Below the pieces are notes generated by a model, which did not search any database, was not told the DNA's origin, and worked only from the letters and a program-made list of their open reading frames with translations. Made by a program: the position numbers and the translations under genes. This document shows, piece by piece, positions 36,898 to 44,384 of a DNA stretch of 64,000 nt (its first letter is position 1; each line of letters starts with the position of its first letter). Source of the DNA: Rhodococcus sp. SGAir0479 (GTDB lineage Bacteria; Actinomycetota; Actinomycetes; Mycobacteriales; Mycobacteriaceae); NCBI RefSeq assembly GCF_005484805.1, contig NZ_CP039432.1, forward strand, positions 3,534,001 to 3,598,000, in the 5' to 3' direction.

Positions 36898-38091
36898 GTG
36901 ACCACGACCGGTCCCCGGACCACCGCACTGACGAACATCGGCACCCTCGTCACCAACGACCCCTCACTGGGCGACGGGGCGCTGGGTGTCCGGCACGACG
37001 CGGCGGTGGTGTTCGAGGACGGCGTGGTCGCGTGGGTCGGTGACTCCGCGGACGCCCCGGCCGCCGACACCGGCCACGATCTCGGCGGGCGGGCCGTGCT
37101 GCCCGGTTTCGTCGAGAGCCACTCGCACCTGGTGTTCGCCGGTGAACGGGCCGAGGAGTTCGCGGCCCGCATGTCCGGCGAGAAGTACGCGGCCGGCGGC
37201 ATCCGCACCACGATCGAGGCGACGCGGGCCGCGAGCGACGACCAGCTCGCCGCGAACGTGCGCCGCCTGCTCGACGAGTCGCTGCGCTCGGGAAGCACCA
37301 CCGTCGAGATCAAGAGCGGTTACGGCCAGAGCACCCGGGACGAGCTGCGCAGCGTGCAGGTCGCGGGCCGGTTCACCGACGAGGTCACGCTGCTGGCCGC
37401 GCACGTCCCCCCGCCCGAGTACGCCGGCCGCGGCGACGAGTACGTCGCGATGGCGGTCGACGAGATGATCCCGGCGTGTGCCCCGCACGCGAAGTGGATC
37501 GACGTGTTCTGTGAGCGCGGTGCGTTCACCCTCGAGCAGTCGCGGGCAGTGCTGAGCGCCGGCGTCGCGCACGGGCTCGTTCCCCGCGTGCACGGCAACC
37601 AGCTGGGCGAGGGTCCGGGCGTGCAGCTGGCCGTGGAGATGGGTGCGGCCTCGGTCGACCACGTCACCTACGTCACCGCCGCCGACATCGACGCCCTCGC
37701 GGGTAGCTCGACGGTGGCCACGCTGCTTCCCGGCGCCGACTTCTCCACCCGCAACCAGTACCCCGGCGCCCGCGCCCTGCTCGACGCCGGCGTCACCGTC
37801 GCCCTGGGCGCGGACTGCAACCCCGGCACCTGCTACACCACGAGCCTGCCGTTCTGCATCGCGATCGCTGTCCGCGACATGCACATGACGCCGGCCGAGG
37901 CCGTGTGGGCGGCCACCGCCGGTGGCGCGAAGGCACTGCGCCGCGACGATGTCGGCAGCCTGCGGATCGGCGCCCGCGCCGACGCGATCGCGCTCGACGC
38001 GCCGTCGTACCTGCACCTCGCCTACCGTCCCGGTGTGCCGCTGGTCCGCGAAGTGTTCAAGAACGGCGTCCTCGCCGCGGCCACCAACTGA
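36898..38091 (+). CDS. hutI: Imidazolonepropionase
   Basis: A 397-residue amidohydrolase-superfamily enzyme opening imidazolone-propionate to N-formimino-glutamate. Metal motif [16 protein letters not shown] near residue 80, then [26 protein letters not shown] and [17 protein letters not shown] start at 36898 follows AGGAG by 8 nt. It is second in the permease-hutI-hutG unit. Confidence 0.96.
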   Translation: MTTTGPRTTALTNIGTLVTNDPSLGDGALGVRHDAAVVFEDGVVAWVGDSADAPAADTGHDLGGRAVLPGFVESHSHLVFAGERAEEFAARMSGEKYAAGGIRTTIEATRAASDDQLAANVRRLLDESLRSGSTTVEIKSGYGQSTRDELRSVQVAGRFTDEVTLLAAHVPPPEYAGRGDEYVAMAVDEMIPACAPHAKWIDVFCERGAFTLEQSRAVLSAGVAHGLVPRVHGNQLGEGPGVQLAVEMGAASVDHVTYVTAADIDALAGSSTVATLLPGADFSTRNQYPGARALLDAGVTVALGADCNPGTCYTTSLPFCIAIAVRDMHMTPAEAVWAATAGGAKALRRDDVGSLRIGARADAIALDAPSYLHLAYRPGVPLVREVFKNGVLAAATN

Positions 38092-38108
38092 GCGACTGGG
38101 GATCCGAG

Positions 38109-39074
38109 ATGACCAACCACATCACCGTCGACATCGCACCCCGTCCGTGGGCAGGCCGCACGGACGGCACCGGCCCGGAGCACCTCCGCTGGCACCAGGC
38201 CGTCACGCCGTACCGCCCGGGCCCGGGTACCGGGGCCGTCCTGATCGGCTTCGCGAGCGACGAGGGCGTGCGCCGCAACAAGGGGCGTCAGGGCGCCGCA
38301 GCCGGCCCCGACGCTCTCCGCGGCGCACTCTCCTCGATGGCCCTCGAGAACCCGACGACCCTGTCCGACGCCGGCACGGTCGCCGTGACGGGTGACGGGC
38401 TCGAGGCGGGCCAGGAGGCGCTCGGTCGCGCCGTGGCCACCGCTCTCGACTCCGGCAGGTTCCCCGTCGTCCTCGGCGGCGGTCACGAGGTCGCGTACGG
38501 GACCTACCAGGGTGTCGCCGCCTCCCAGTTGCGACGCCGGCTCCCCCGCCTCGGCGTCCTCAACCTGGATGCCCACTTCGACCTCCGCAACGACCCGGTG
38601 CCGAGCTCCGGCACCCCGTTCCGGCAGATCGCCGAGGCCGAGCAGGCGGCCGGCACCAGCCATCGCTACGACGTGATCGGTATCAGCCAGCCCAGCAACA
38701 CCAACGTGCTGTTCGACACCGCACGCAGCCTGGGTGTTCGGTACCTGTTCGACGATCACTGCGGCGTCGCCGATCGGGCGCGGGTCGACGAGTTCGTCAC
38801 CGACTTCCTCGACGACGTCGACATCGTCTACCTGACGATCGATCTGGACGTGCTGCCCGCCGGTGTTGCTCCCGGCGTGAGCGCGCCCGCGGCCTACGGC
38901 GTACCGCTCGAGACGATTCAGCGCGTGTGCGATCGGGTGACCGCGAGCGGCAAGCTGGCTGTCGTCGACGTCGCCGAGCTCAATCCGTCGCTCGATGTCG
39001 ACAACCGCACGGCCCGGACCGCGGCACGCCTCATCCACCGCATCGTCGCCGGGCACGTTCCGCCGACGGCCTGA
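38109..39074 (+). CDS. hutG: Formimidoylglutamase (arginase family)
   Basis: A 321-residue ureohydrolase-fold enzyme cleaving N-formimino-glutamate to glutamate and formamide. The Mn2+ site is complete: GGGHEVAYG, NLDAHFDLR and TIDLDVLP. It starts 17 bp after hutI (ATG at 38109; GAT CCGAG upstream). This is the one-step HutG route; no hutF or formylglutamate amidohydrolase is seen. Its end overlaps a 19-bp repeat with stops in all frames. Confidence 0.95.
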   Translation: MTNHITVDIAPRPWAGRTDGTGPEHLRWHQAVTPYRPGPGTGAVLIGFASDEGVRRNKGRQGAAAGPDALRGALSSMALENPTTLSDAGTVAVTGDGLEAGQEALGRAVATALDSGRFPVVLGGGHEVAYGTYQGVAASQLRRRLPRLGVLNLDAHFDLRNDPVPSSGTPFRQIAEAEQAAGTSHRYDVIGISQPSNTNVLFDTARSLGVRYLFDDHCGVADRARVDEFVTDFLDDVDIVYLTIDLDVLPAGVAPGVSAPAAYGVPLETIQRVCDRVTASGKLAVVDVAELNPSLDVDNRTARTAARLIHRIVAGHVPPTA

Positions 39075-39122
39075 CCCGGCGCGGCTGGCCTGACCCGGCG
39101 CGGGTGGCCTGACCCGGCGCCG
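39068..39122 (+). repeat. 19-bp tandem repeat carrying TGA in three frames at the end of hutG
   Basis: Three copies of GGCCTGACCCGGCGC start at 39068, 39087 and 39106. The TGAs at 39072, 39091 and 39110 fall in three different frames. The first is the hutG stop. Confidence 0.75.
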
Positions 39123-39143
39123 CGCCACCGCGACTCCCCTACC

Positions 39144-39185
39144 CCGCTGTAGCCGGCACCCACTCTCGGGTGTCGGCTACAGCGG
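39144..39185 (+). terminator. Intrinsic terminator after hutG
   Basis: An 18-bp stem (39144-39161 with 39168-39185, one G-U pair, starting CCGCTGTAGCCG) with a 6-nt loop, followed by TTTCAG. It closes the hut locus before the convergent DUF222 gene. Confidence 0.8.
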
Positions 39186-39246
39186 TTTCAGTGCAGTGGT
39201 GTGGTCGTGTTCTCTCGGCTACGCCGCGTGGGGTCCCGCGCGGTTG

Positions 39247-40617
39247 TTAGCGGGCATGGGTTTCTTGTACGGGTCCACCAGTGATGGTGGGGTGAACCTG
39301 GGGGTCCCCCCTGCACGGAGTGCTTGGGGGCGGGTGGTGGTCGGCGCCGATCTGCACTTCCCAGTGGCTGTGGTGGAGCAGCCGGTGGTGGTAGCGGCAG
39401 AGTAGGACGAGGTTGTCGAGGTCGGTGGGTCCGCCGTCGGCCCAGTGATGGATGTGGTGGCCTTCGCAGTGGGCGGGCGGGGCGCCGCAGCCGGGAAACG
39501 CGCAGCCGTGGTCGCGGGCGATCAGCGCGCGGCGCTGCTTCTTGGAGACGGTCCTGGTGGTGCGGCCCAGGTTCAGCGGCACACCGTCGTCCATCACCAC
39601 CGGGGTGAGATGACAGTCGCACGCGAGGCGGCGGGCGGTGGCGATCGTCAGCGGCCCGAGGTGTGGGAGGCGGGCAACGTCCTGGTCGGCCGTCACACGG
39701 TGCCCGGTCCGGGACTCGCCAACCGGGGTCTCGCGGCCCGCGTTCTCGTCGGCAAGGGTTTCTCGAACCAAGTCGCCGTGAATGTCGTTGCCGTCGAACA
39801 GCTTCGACTGCCAATTCTGCCGCGCTGCTGCATGGTCGGCCTGGGCGCGGGCGAGGTCACGCGCGTGCACGTGCAGTGACAGGTGCGGCCGCTCGCCACC
39901 CTCGATGGGTGCCTCACCGGAGTCGAGGTAGCGGCGCAGGATTTCGACGAACGCGTCCGCGCGCCGCTGCCCCGGGGTGCGGGGCGCGGCGGGGTCGTCG
40001 TTTGGGTTCCGCGGTTTCGTCAGCGCGGACAATGCGGTCAGCAGCATCTCCCCGGTGACGGCATCCAAGTCACCCTTCACCGCCACGCGCCCGTTCAACG
40101 TCTTCGAGGCGTGAAACTCGTTGCGGTCGCAGTCCTCACTCGGCGGCAACTCGTCGGATTCGAAGATCCGCTCGAGCCGCGAGATGCAGGTCCGCACACT
40201 CATCGGGGTGGCTGCCGGATTGGCGGCGCAGTCGAGGAGCACCTGCCGGCACGACGGAAGGGCCTCAAGGGGCATCCCGCGCGGCGGTTGTTCGCAGAAC
40301 TTGGTGATCAGAGCGGCATGCTCGGCCGAGATCTGCCCGATCTCGTGCGCTTCGGCGACATCGGGTTCCCGCCGCAGCGCCCTCCCCAACGCCAGGATCC
40401 GCGCCGCGGCCGGCACTTCCAACAGCGTGTTGGCCGCCAGCCACTGCTTCACGCTACGAAACCCCAAGGTGTCGAAGGAAACTGCGCGCTCGTCGATCTC
40501 GGCCACCGCCGTCACCCGCAGGGCTTCCAGTTGCTCGATCAGACGCGAAAGATCAACCGTGGTGCGCACCAGGTCCAACTCGGCCAGCCCGCGCACATCA
40601 TCGTGAGTGAGCGTCAC
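39247..40617 (-). CDS. DUF222 / HNH endonuclease-like protein (13E12 family)
   Basis: A 456-residue protein. A helical DUF222 region (about residues 10-270) is followed by an HNH nuclease module: CAFPGCGAPPAHCEGHHIHHWADGGPTDLDN, given in outline, with the Cys pair, HHIHHW and LCRYHHRLLHH, all metal and catalytic positions kept. This 13E12 family is multi-copy in mycobacteria and rhodococci; its role is unclear, perhaps mobile or DNA-repair linked. The GTG start at 40617 lies 55 bp from a perfect SOS box, pointing to LexA control. Confidence 0.88.
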   Translation of the reverse strand: MTLTHDDVRGLAELDLVRTTVDLSRLIEQLEALRVTAVAEIDERAVSFDTLGFRSVKQWLAANTLLEVPAAARILALGRALRREPDVAEAHEIGQISAEHAALITKFCEQPPRGMPLEALPSCRQVLLDCAANPAATPMSVRTCISRLERIFESDELPPSEDCDRNEFHASKTLNGRVAVKGDLDAVTGEMLLTALSALTKPRNPNDDPAAPRTPGQRRADAFVEILRRYLDSGEAPIEGGERPHLSLHVHARDLARAQADHAAARQNWQSKLFDGNDIHGDLVRETLADENAGRETPVGESRTGHRVTADQDVARLPHLGPLTIATARRLACDCHLTPVVMDDGVPLNLGRTTRTVSKKQRRALIARDHGCAFPGCGAPPAHCEGHHIHHWADGGPTDLDNLVLLCRYHHRLLHHSHWEVQIGADHHPPPSTPCRGDPQVHPTITGGPVQETHAR

Positions 40618-40671
40618 GAGTGCAGCACCTGTGGTGTCGAGTCCCCCCCGGATTCATGACATGAGTTTAGT

Positions 40672-40687
40672 TCGAACTGATGTTCGA
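40672..40687. promoter_or_regulatory. LexA SOS box
   Basis: TCGAAC-TGAT-GTTCGA is a perfect match to the actinobacterial LexA consensus TCGAAC-N4-GTTCGA. It lies directly upstream of the DUF222/HNH gene (minus strand). SOS control of 13E12-type genes is known in Mycobacterium. Confidence 0.85.
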
Positions 40688-40769
40688 GTCAACAGTCAGG
40701 TGGTGAGATCCGGGCGGATCCCCGAAGCCGACCATTCGTCGACGCATTCCGGCCGTGGCGGTCCTAGCC

Positions 40770-41600
40770 TCACGGATGGCCGAGGTCGACCGTCGCTGCG
40801 AGCGATCCCAACAGCTGCAACTTGTCGGCGCTCGCGGAGGCGGCCGGCGCTTGGTACACGATTAGTTGATGCCCCGGCACGCTGCGGACGTCGAAAGCGT
40901 TGTACTCGAGCAGTAGTTCGCCGACGTCGGGATGTCGAAACGCTTTAACCTCGTGAGTTTTCCCCCGGACGTCGTGCCGGCTCCAGAGGTCGCGAAACTC
41001 TTCGCTGGCAGAGTGCATTTCGAGAACGAGAGCCCGGACGTCGTCTGCGGAGCCGGCGTGTCCGAGAGCGAGCCGAAGGTTCGCGACGCACGAGGTGGTT
41101 GCGCGTTCCCGATCGGTGAAGAAGCGGCGGCCGAACGGGTCGAGGAACGTCATGCGCGCAATGTTGTCGATCCGCTCGAACCCGTTGTAGAGGGCGCCCG
41201 CCAGACCGTTGTACGCCAGAACATCCAACTGGCGGTTGATGATCAGCGCTGGAGTGTGCGACCACGAGGCGAGAAGTCGGTGAAGAGAGTCGTCGACCGT
41301 ATCCTGCACCGGCGCGCGCGGTGTCGGCGCCAGGCCGGCAAGGCGGAACAGGTGTTCCCGCAGATCGGCGTCGAGGTCGAGCGCACCGGCGAGCGCGCCG
41401 AGTACCGCCGGAGAGGGATTCCGCTCGCGCCCCTGTTCGAGCCGGGTGTAGTAGTCGACGCTCACCCCGGCGAGCATCGCGACTTCCTCGCGACGAAGAC
41501 CGGAGACACGGCGGCCGGGCTGCGCAGAGAGGCCGACGTCCGTCGGCTGTACATGGCCGCGGCGCGCCTTGAGAAAGGATCCCAGTTCGGTGGAGCTCAT
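40770..41600 (-). CDS. XRE/MmyB-like transcriptional regulator
   Basis: A 276-residue regulator with an N-terminal HTH_3 domain (GLRREEVAMLAGVSVDYYTRLEQ, about residues 33-60, described in outline) and an MmyB-type ligand-binding domain (WSHTPALIINRQLDVLAYN, then the late LLEYNAFDVRSVPGHQLIVYQA). Such proteins bind fatty-acid-like or small hydrophobic ligands. It is divergent from the amidohydrolase/Atu4866 operon across a 145-bp gap and is its likely regulator. Confidence 0.88.
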   Translation of the reverse strand: MSSTELGSFLKARRGHVQPTDVGLSAQPGRRVSGLRREEVAMLAGVSVDYYTRLEQGRERNPSPAVLGALAGALDLDADLREHLFRLAGLAPTPRAPVQDTVDDSLHRLLASWSHTPALIINRQLDVLAYNGLAGALYNGFERIDNIARMTFLDPFGRRFFTDRERATTSCVANLRLALGHAGSADDVRALVLEMHSASEEFRDLWSRHDVRGKTHEVKAFRHPDVGELLLEYNAFDVRSVPGHQLIVYQAPAASASADKLQLLGSLAATVDLGHP

Positions 41601-41648
41601 GACACGACGCTAGCCGCCCGGCTCTCGAGCAGGCAGGCCGTAGCGCAC

Positions 41649-41668
41649 CCAGGCACACACCGGCCTGG
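41649..41668. promoter_or_regulatory. Inverted repeat between the XRE gene and the amidohydrolase operon
   Basis: CCAGGC, 8-bp spacer, GCCTGG. It lies in the shared divergent upstream region, so it is a candidate XRE operator. Short arms make a chance match possible. Confidence 0.4.
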
Positions 41669-41745
41669 TCCAGCCATCCATCCAGCCTGATAGTGGATTT
41701 CGCCGGAGTCACCCGGCGTCCCTCGACTCTCTTTCTGGAGCACTT

Positions 41746-42480
41746 ATGAACAGCCCTTTCAGCCCTGAACTGCTCGAGCTGATCAACGCCGACCGCACGA
41801 CCGGGCACCGCCCGCTTCTGTTCGCCAACGCCCGCATTGTCACCGGCGACTCCCTGATCGGCGACTTCGACCGCGGTGATGTTCTGTTGGGCGGCTCCCG
41901 CGTGGTCGGCGTCGGTCCCGGACTGTTGACTGCGGCCGACGATGACGGCGCCCTGGTCATCGACTGCGACGGCTACGTCATCGTGCCCGTGGGCATCGAC
42001 ACCGCTCAGCTACGCGGACTCCGACCGACGTCGTTCCGGTCCCCGAGCGCGATCGCACCCGGCAATCCGGCTGACTTCGCGATTGTGCCGACCCTGTCCG
42101 GAGAATCAAATGTCGCCGCGGTGCAACGTCAGCTCGACGAGCCCGACTCTGTGCAGGTGGTCGTCGTCGGCGGCACCGTTGCGCTCTGGGACGGGCAGAG
42201 TGTCCGTACCGGTGATGCCGCGAACTCCCCCGCTGCCGCAGACGCACCGTCGGATCGCTACCTCGGCACCTGGATCGACGAGAACGACTTTGTGCACCAG
42301 CACTTGACCGCCGACGGCCGCTACGACGAGACCCGCGGCGGCCGCCCGCATGCCTTCCAAGGCTCCTTCTGGATCACCGGGGACCGTATCGACTACCTCG
42401 ACGACCTCGGATTCTGGGCCTTCGGCGCATTCGTCGACGGCACCCTGCACCACGCCGGCTACACCTTCCACCGTTCCTGA
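41746..42480 (+). CDS. Barrel-less amidohydrolase sandwich fused to an Atu4866 domain
   Basis: A 244-residue protein. Residues 20-75 align by eye with the N-terminal beta-sandwich of the next gene's amidohydrolase (RPLLFANARIVTG; DVLLGGSRVVGVG), but the metal motif is replaced (PVGIDTAQLRG where the neighbour has PGFVDTHRH). It then jumps straight to the C-terminal sandwich part (APGNPADFAIVP; VQVVVVGGTVALWDGQ, residues 100-155), omitting the catalytic barrel. Residues 173-243 are an Atu4866 domain (LGTWIDENDFVHQHL; GRYDETRGGR). It cannot be a hydrolase. Good start and no frameshift suggest a maintained protein. Confidence 0.8.
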   Translation: MNSPFSPELLELINADRTTGHRPLLFANARIVTGDSLIGDFDRGDVLLGGSRVVGVGPGLLTAADDDGALVIDCDGYVIVPVGIDTAQLRGLRPTSFRSPSAIAPGNPADFAIVPTLSGESNVAAVQRQLDEPDSVQVVVVGGTVALWDGQSVRTGDAANSPAAADAPSDRYLGTWIDENDFVHQHLTADGRYDETRGGRPHAFQGSFWITGDRIDYLDDLGFWAFGAFVDGTLHHAGYTFHRS

Positions 42481-42505
42481 TCTTCGACCCGAAACGAAAA
42501 GAACC

Positions 42506-43906
42506 ATGACGAAGACCTCCCTCGCCGACTTCACCGCCGCCCGCGCCAGCCGCCGCCCGATCCTGCTGTCCGGAGGCGCCGTGGTCACCATGGACCCGGA
42601 TATTCCGGATCTCGACTCCGGCGACGTCCTGCTCGCCGGCTCGCGCATCGCTGCCGTTGGACTCGACCTCCGATCTGACCCCGACCACGGCGCTGCTGCC
42701 GCATCAGCGCTCGTCGTCGACACCCGCGGTGCCATCATCAGCCCCGGCTTCGTCGACACCCATCGCCACGCCTGGGAAGCGCAACTGCGCCGCAGCATCC
42801 CTGACGTCAGCGACCTCGGCGAATACGTCATGTCGACGCTCTCCGCCATCGCACCGAACTACACCCCCGACGACATGTACATCGGCACCCGCCTCGCCGC
42901 GTTGACCGCGCTCGACTCGGGCATCACGACCATGCTCGACTTCTCCCACAACTCGCGGAGCACCGCCCACTCCGATGCGGCGCTCAATGCGCTCGTCGAC
43001 TCCGGAATCCGGGGCGTACACGCCTCGATGGGTCCGCACTTCGGTGAGTGGGACCGTCAGTGGCCCGCCGACATGGGCCGACTGGTGGGCAAGTTCCACG
43101 GCGCCGCGAGCGGCCTCGTGACCGTGCGACTCGCTGCGCTGTCCACCGACGAGATCGCCGGCCCGGCCATCGCTTACGGCCCCGAACTCGCGGCCGTGGC
43201 CCGTGACCTGGGGGTCTGGACCAGCATCGACGCCATCTTTGGAGTGCCCTCGTCGGAGGCGATTCTGCAGTGGGCTCGGATGGGGATCCTCGACCCGACC
43301 CTCACGCTGATCCACTCGACCGGGCTCACTCCCGCTGCCTGGTCGGCGATGGGAGATGCCGGGGTCACGGTGTCACTCGCGCCGACATCCGACGCGCAGA
43401 TCGGTCTCGAAACCGCGGTCCCCGCCGTCGATGAAGCCCTCTCCGTCGGGATCCGCCCGGGCTTGAGCATCGACATCGAAGTGGCACTCGCCAGCGACAT
43501 GTTCACCCAGATGCGGGCCCTCCACGCCATCCAGCGGATGCGCGCCACCAACGCCACCTACGGCACCGACGAGTCGCGCAGCAAGATCACCACACGGGAC
43601 GTCCTCGACTTCGCAACCCTTCAAGGCGCCCGCGCCAACGCACTCGGAGACGTCACCGGCTCGCTGACCCCGGGTAAAGACGCAGACCTCCTCATCGTCC
43701 GCGCCGACGACATCAACAACATGCCCCTCAACGACGCCATCGGCACCCTGGTACTCGGCTCGGATGCCCGCAACATCGACACCGTTCTGATTGCCGGCAA
43801 CCCTCGCAAGTGGGCGGGTTCGCTGGTCGGTGAAGACATCGACGCACTTCGTGCCGACGTCGTCCGCTCGCGCGACGACATCACCCGGCGGGTGGCGGCA
43901 CTGTGA
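42506..43906 (+). CDS. Amidohydrolase of the TRZ/ATZ (ATZ-like) type
   Basis: A 466-residue metal-dependent hydrolase. The N-terminal sandwich (RPILLSGGAVVTMDPD) is followed by the metal motif GFVDTHRHAWEAQLRR near residue 75 and SGITTMLDFSHN. A His near IHSTGLTP and the Asp in SIDIEVAL(A) fit later ligands. The expected second His pair is not obvious by eye. The C terminus GSLTPGKDADLLIVRADD is typical of cytosine/guanine deaminase-like enzymes. It lies between two Atu4866 proteins. The substrate is unknown. Confidence 0.88.
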   Translation: MTKTSLADFTAARASRRPILLSGGAVVTMDPDIPDLDSGDVLLAGSRIAAVGLDLRSDPDHGAAAASALVVDTRGAIISPGFVDTHRHAWEAQLRRSIPDVSDLGEYVMSTLSAIAPNYTPDDMYIGTRLAALTALDSGITTMLDFSHNSRSTAHSDAALNALVDSGIRGVHASMGPHFGEWDRQWPADMGRLVGKFHGAASGLVTVRLAALSTDEIAGPAIAYGPELAAVARDLGVWTSIDAIFGVPSSEAILQWARMGILDPTLTLIHSTGLTPAAWSAMGDAGVTVSLAPTSDAQIGLETAVPAVDEALSVGIRPGLSIDIEVALASDMFTQMRALHAIQRMRATNATYGTDESRSKITTRDVLDFATLQGARANALGDVTGSLTPGKDADLLIVRADDINNMPLNDAIGTLVLGSDARNIDTVLIAGNPRKWAGSLVGEDIDALRADVVRSRDDITRRVAAL

Positions 43907-43917
43907 GGGATATCGGA

Positions 43918-43944
43918 GACACGGAAGACACGGAAGACACGGAA
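43918..43944 (+). repeat. Three 9-bp repeats GACACGGAA
   Basis: Exact triplicate GACACGGAA between the amidohydrolase stop and the start chosen for the Atu4866 gene. If translated from the overlapping GTG at 43903 it would encode DTEDTEDTE; it is more likely untranslated. Confidence 0.8.
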
Positions 43945-43956
43945 AGAGTTACAGCA

Positions 43957-44232
43957 ATGCAGCATTCGTTCGTCGGGCTCTGGGTTACGGCCGAGGGGAA
44001 CATCCGCCAACACCTCCTACCCGAAGGCCGCTACGTCGAGGCCCGCGGCAACCGCGAGGCCGCATATACCGGCGCGTATCGGATCGAAGGCGCCGTGATC
44101 CATTACCGCGACGACACGGGCTTCTCGGCCGACGGCGAGTTTCGCGGCGACATCCTGTACCACGCGGGCATGGTCATGTACCGAGAACTCGACCCCGAAA
44201 ATGACGTGCACAGCCGCACCCCCGGGTGCTAA
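43957..44232 (+). CDS. Stand-alone Atu4866-domain protein
   Basis: A 91-residue protein, MQHSFVGLWVTAEGNIRQHL..., with the Atu4866 pattern GRYVEARGNREAAYTGAYRI, VIHYRDDTGFSADGEF and LYHAGMVMYRE. The family is a small beta-barrel-like fold of unknown function. ATG 43957 is chosen because it matches the family start and follows GGAAAGAG; a GTG at 43903 overlapping the upstream stop would add an 18-residue acidic repeat. It is third in the operon and resembles the C-terminal domain of the first gene. Confidence 0.82.
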   Translation: MQHSFVGLWVTAEGNIRQHLLPEGRYVEARGNREAAYTGAYRIEGAVIHYRDDTGFSADGEFRGDILYHAGMVMYRELDPENDVHSRTPGC

Positions 44233-44276
44233 CGTCCGTTCTCGACGTCGTGGCCCGTAGACAGGAGGTGAGACCC

Positions 44277-44336
44277 GTGAACGCAGTATCCGCACTGGGT
44301 GCTCCCCCGCAGTCCACGATCGCGCGACTGACCTAG
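44277..44336 (+). CDS. 19-residue leader peptide before the patatin gene
   Basis: GTG at 44277 follows a full anti-SD match AGGAGGTGA (44263-44271) by 5 nt, far stronger than the site of the main gene. It encodes MNAVSALGAPPQSTIARLT and stops at TAG. A hairpin that covers the next gene's start begins 8 nt later. This is the layout of a translational-attenuation leader. Translation is inferred, not shown. Confidence 0.55.
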   Translation: MNAVSALGAPPQSTIARLT

Positions 44337-44343
44337 TCGCCAC

Positions 44344-44384
44344 CGGGAGCGCCGGACAAGGCAATTCGCGAAAGGCGACTCCCG
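44344..44384 (+). promoter_or_regulatory. Hairpin sequestering the patatin translation start
   Basis: CGGGAGCGCC (44344-44353) pairs with GGCGACTCCCG (44374-44384) with one bulged A. The 3' arm runs into the GTG start of the patatin gene, and AAAGG of its ribosome site is at the stem base of the loop. A ribosome moving on the leader ORF just upstream could open or close it. Confidence 0.5.

Noticed and set aside
39188-39814. Second frame at the 3' end of the DUF222 gene
   Set aside because: Arg/Pro-rich shadow frame; the HNH motif lies in the other frame.
39247-40617. DUF222/HNH gene as an insertion sequence
   Set aside because: No terminal inverted repeats, target duplication or transposase motif were seen.
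43903-43956. Upstream GTG start for the lone Atu4866 protein
   Set aside because: Would add an acidic DTE repeat not expected of the family; the ATG at 43957 has a usable ribosome site.
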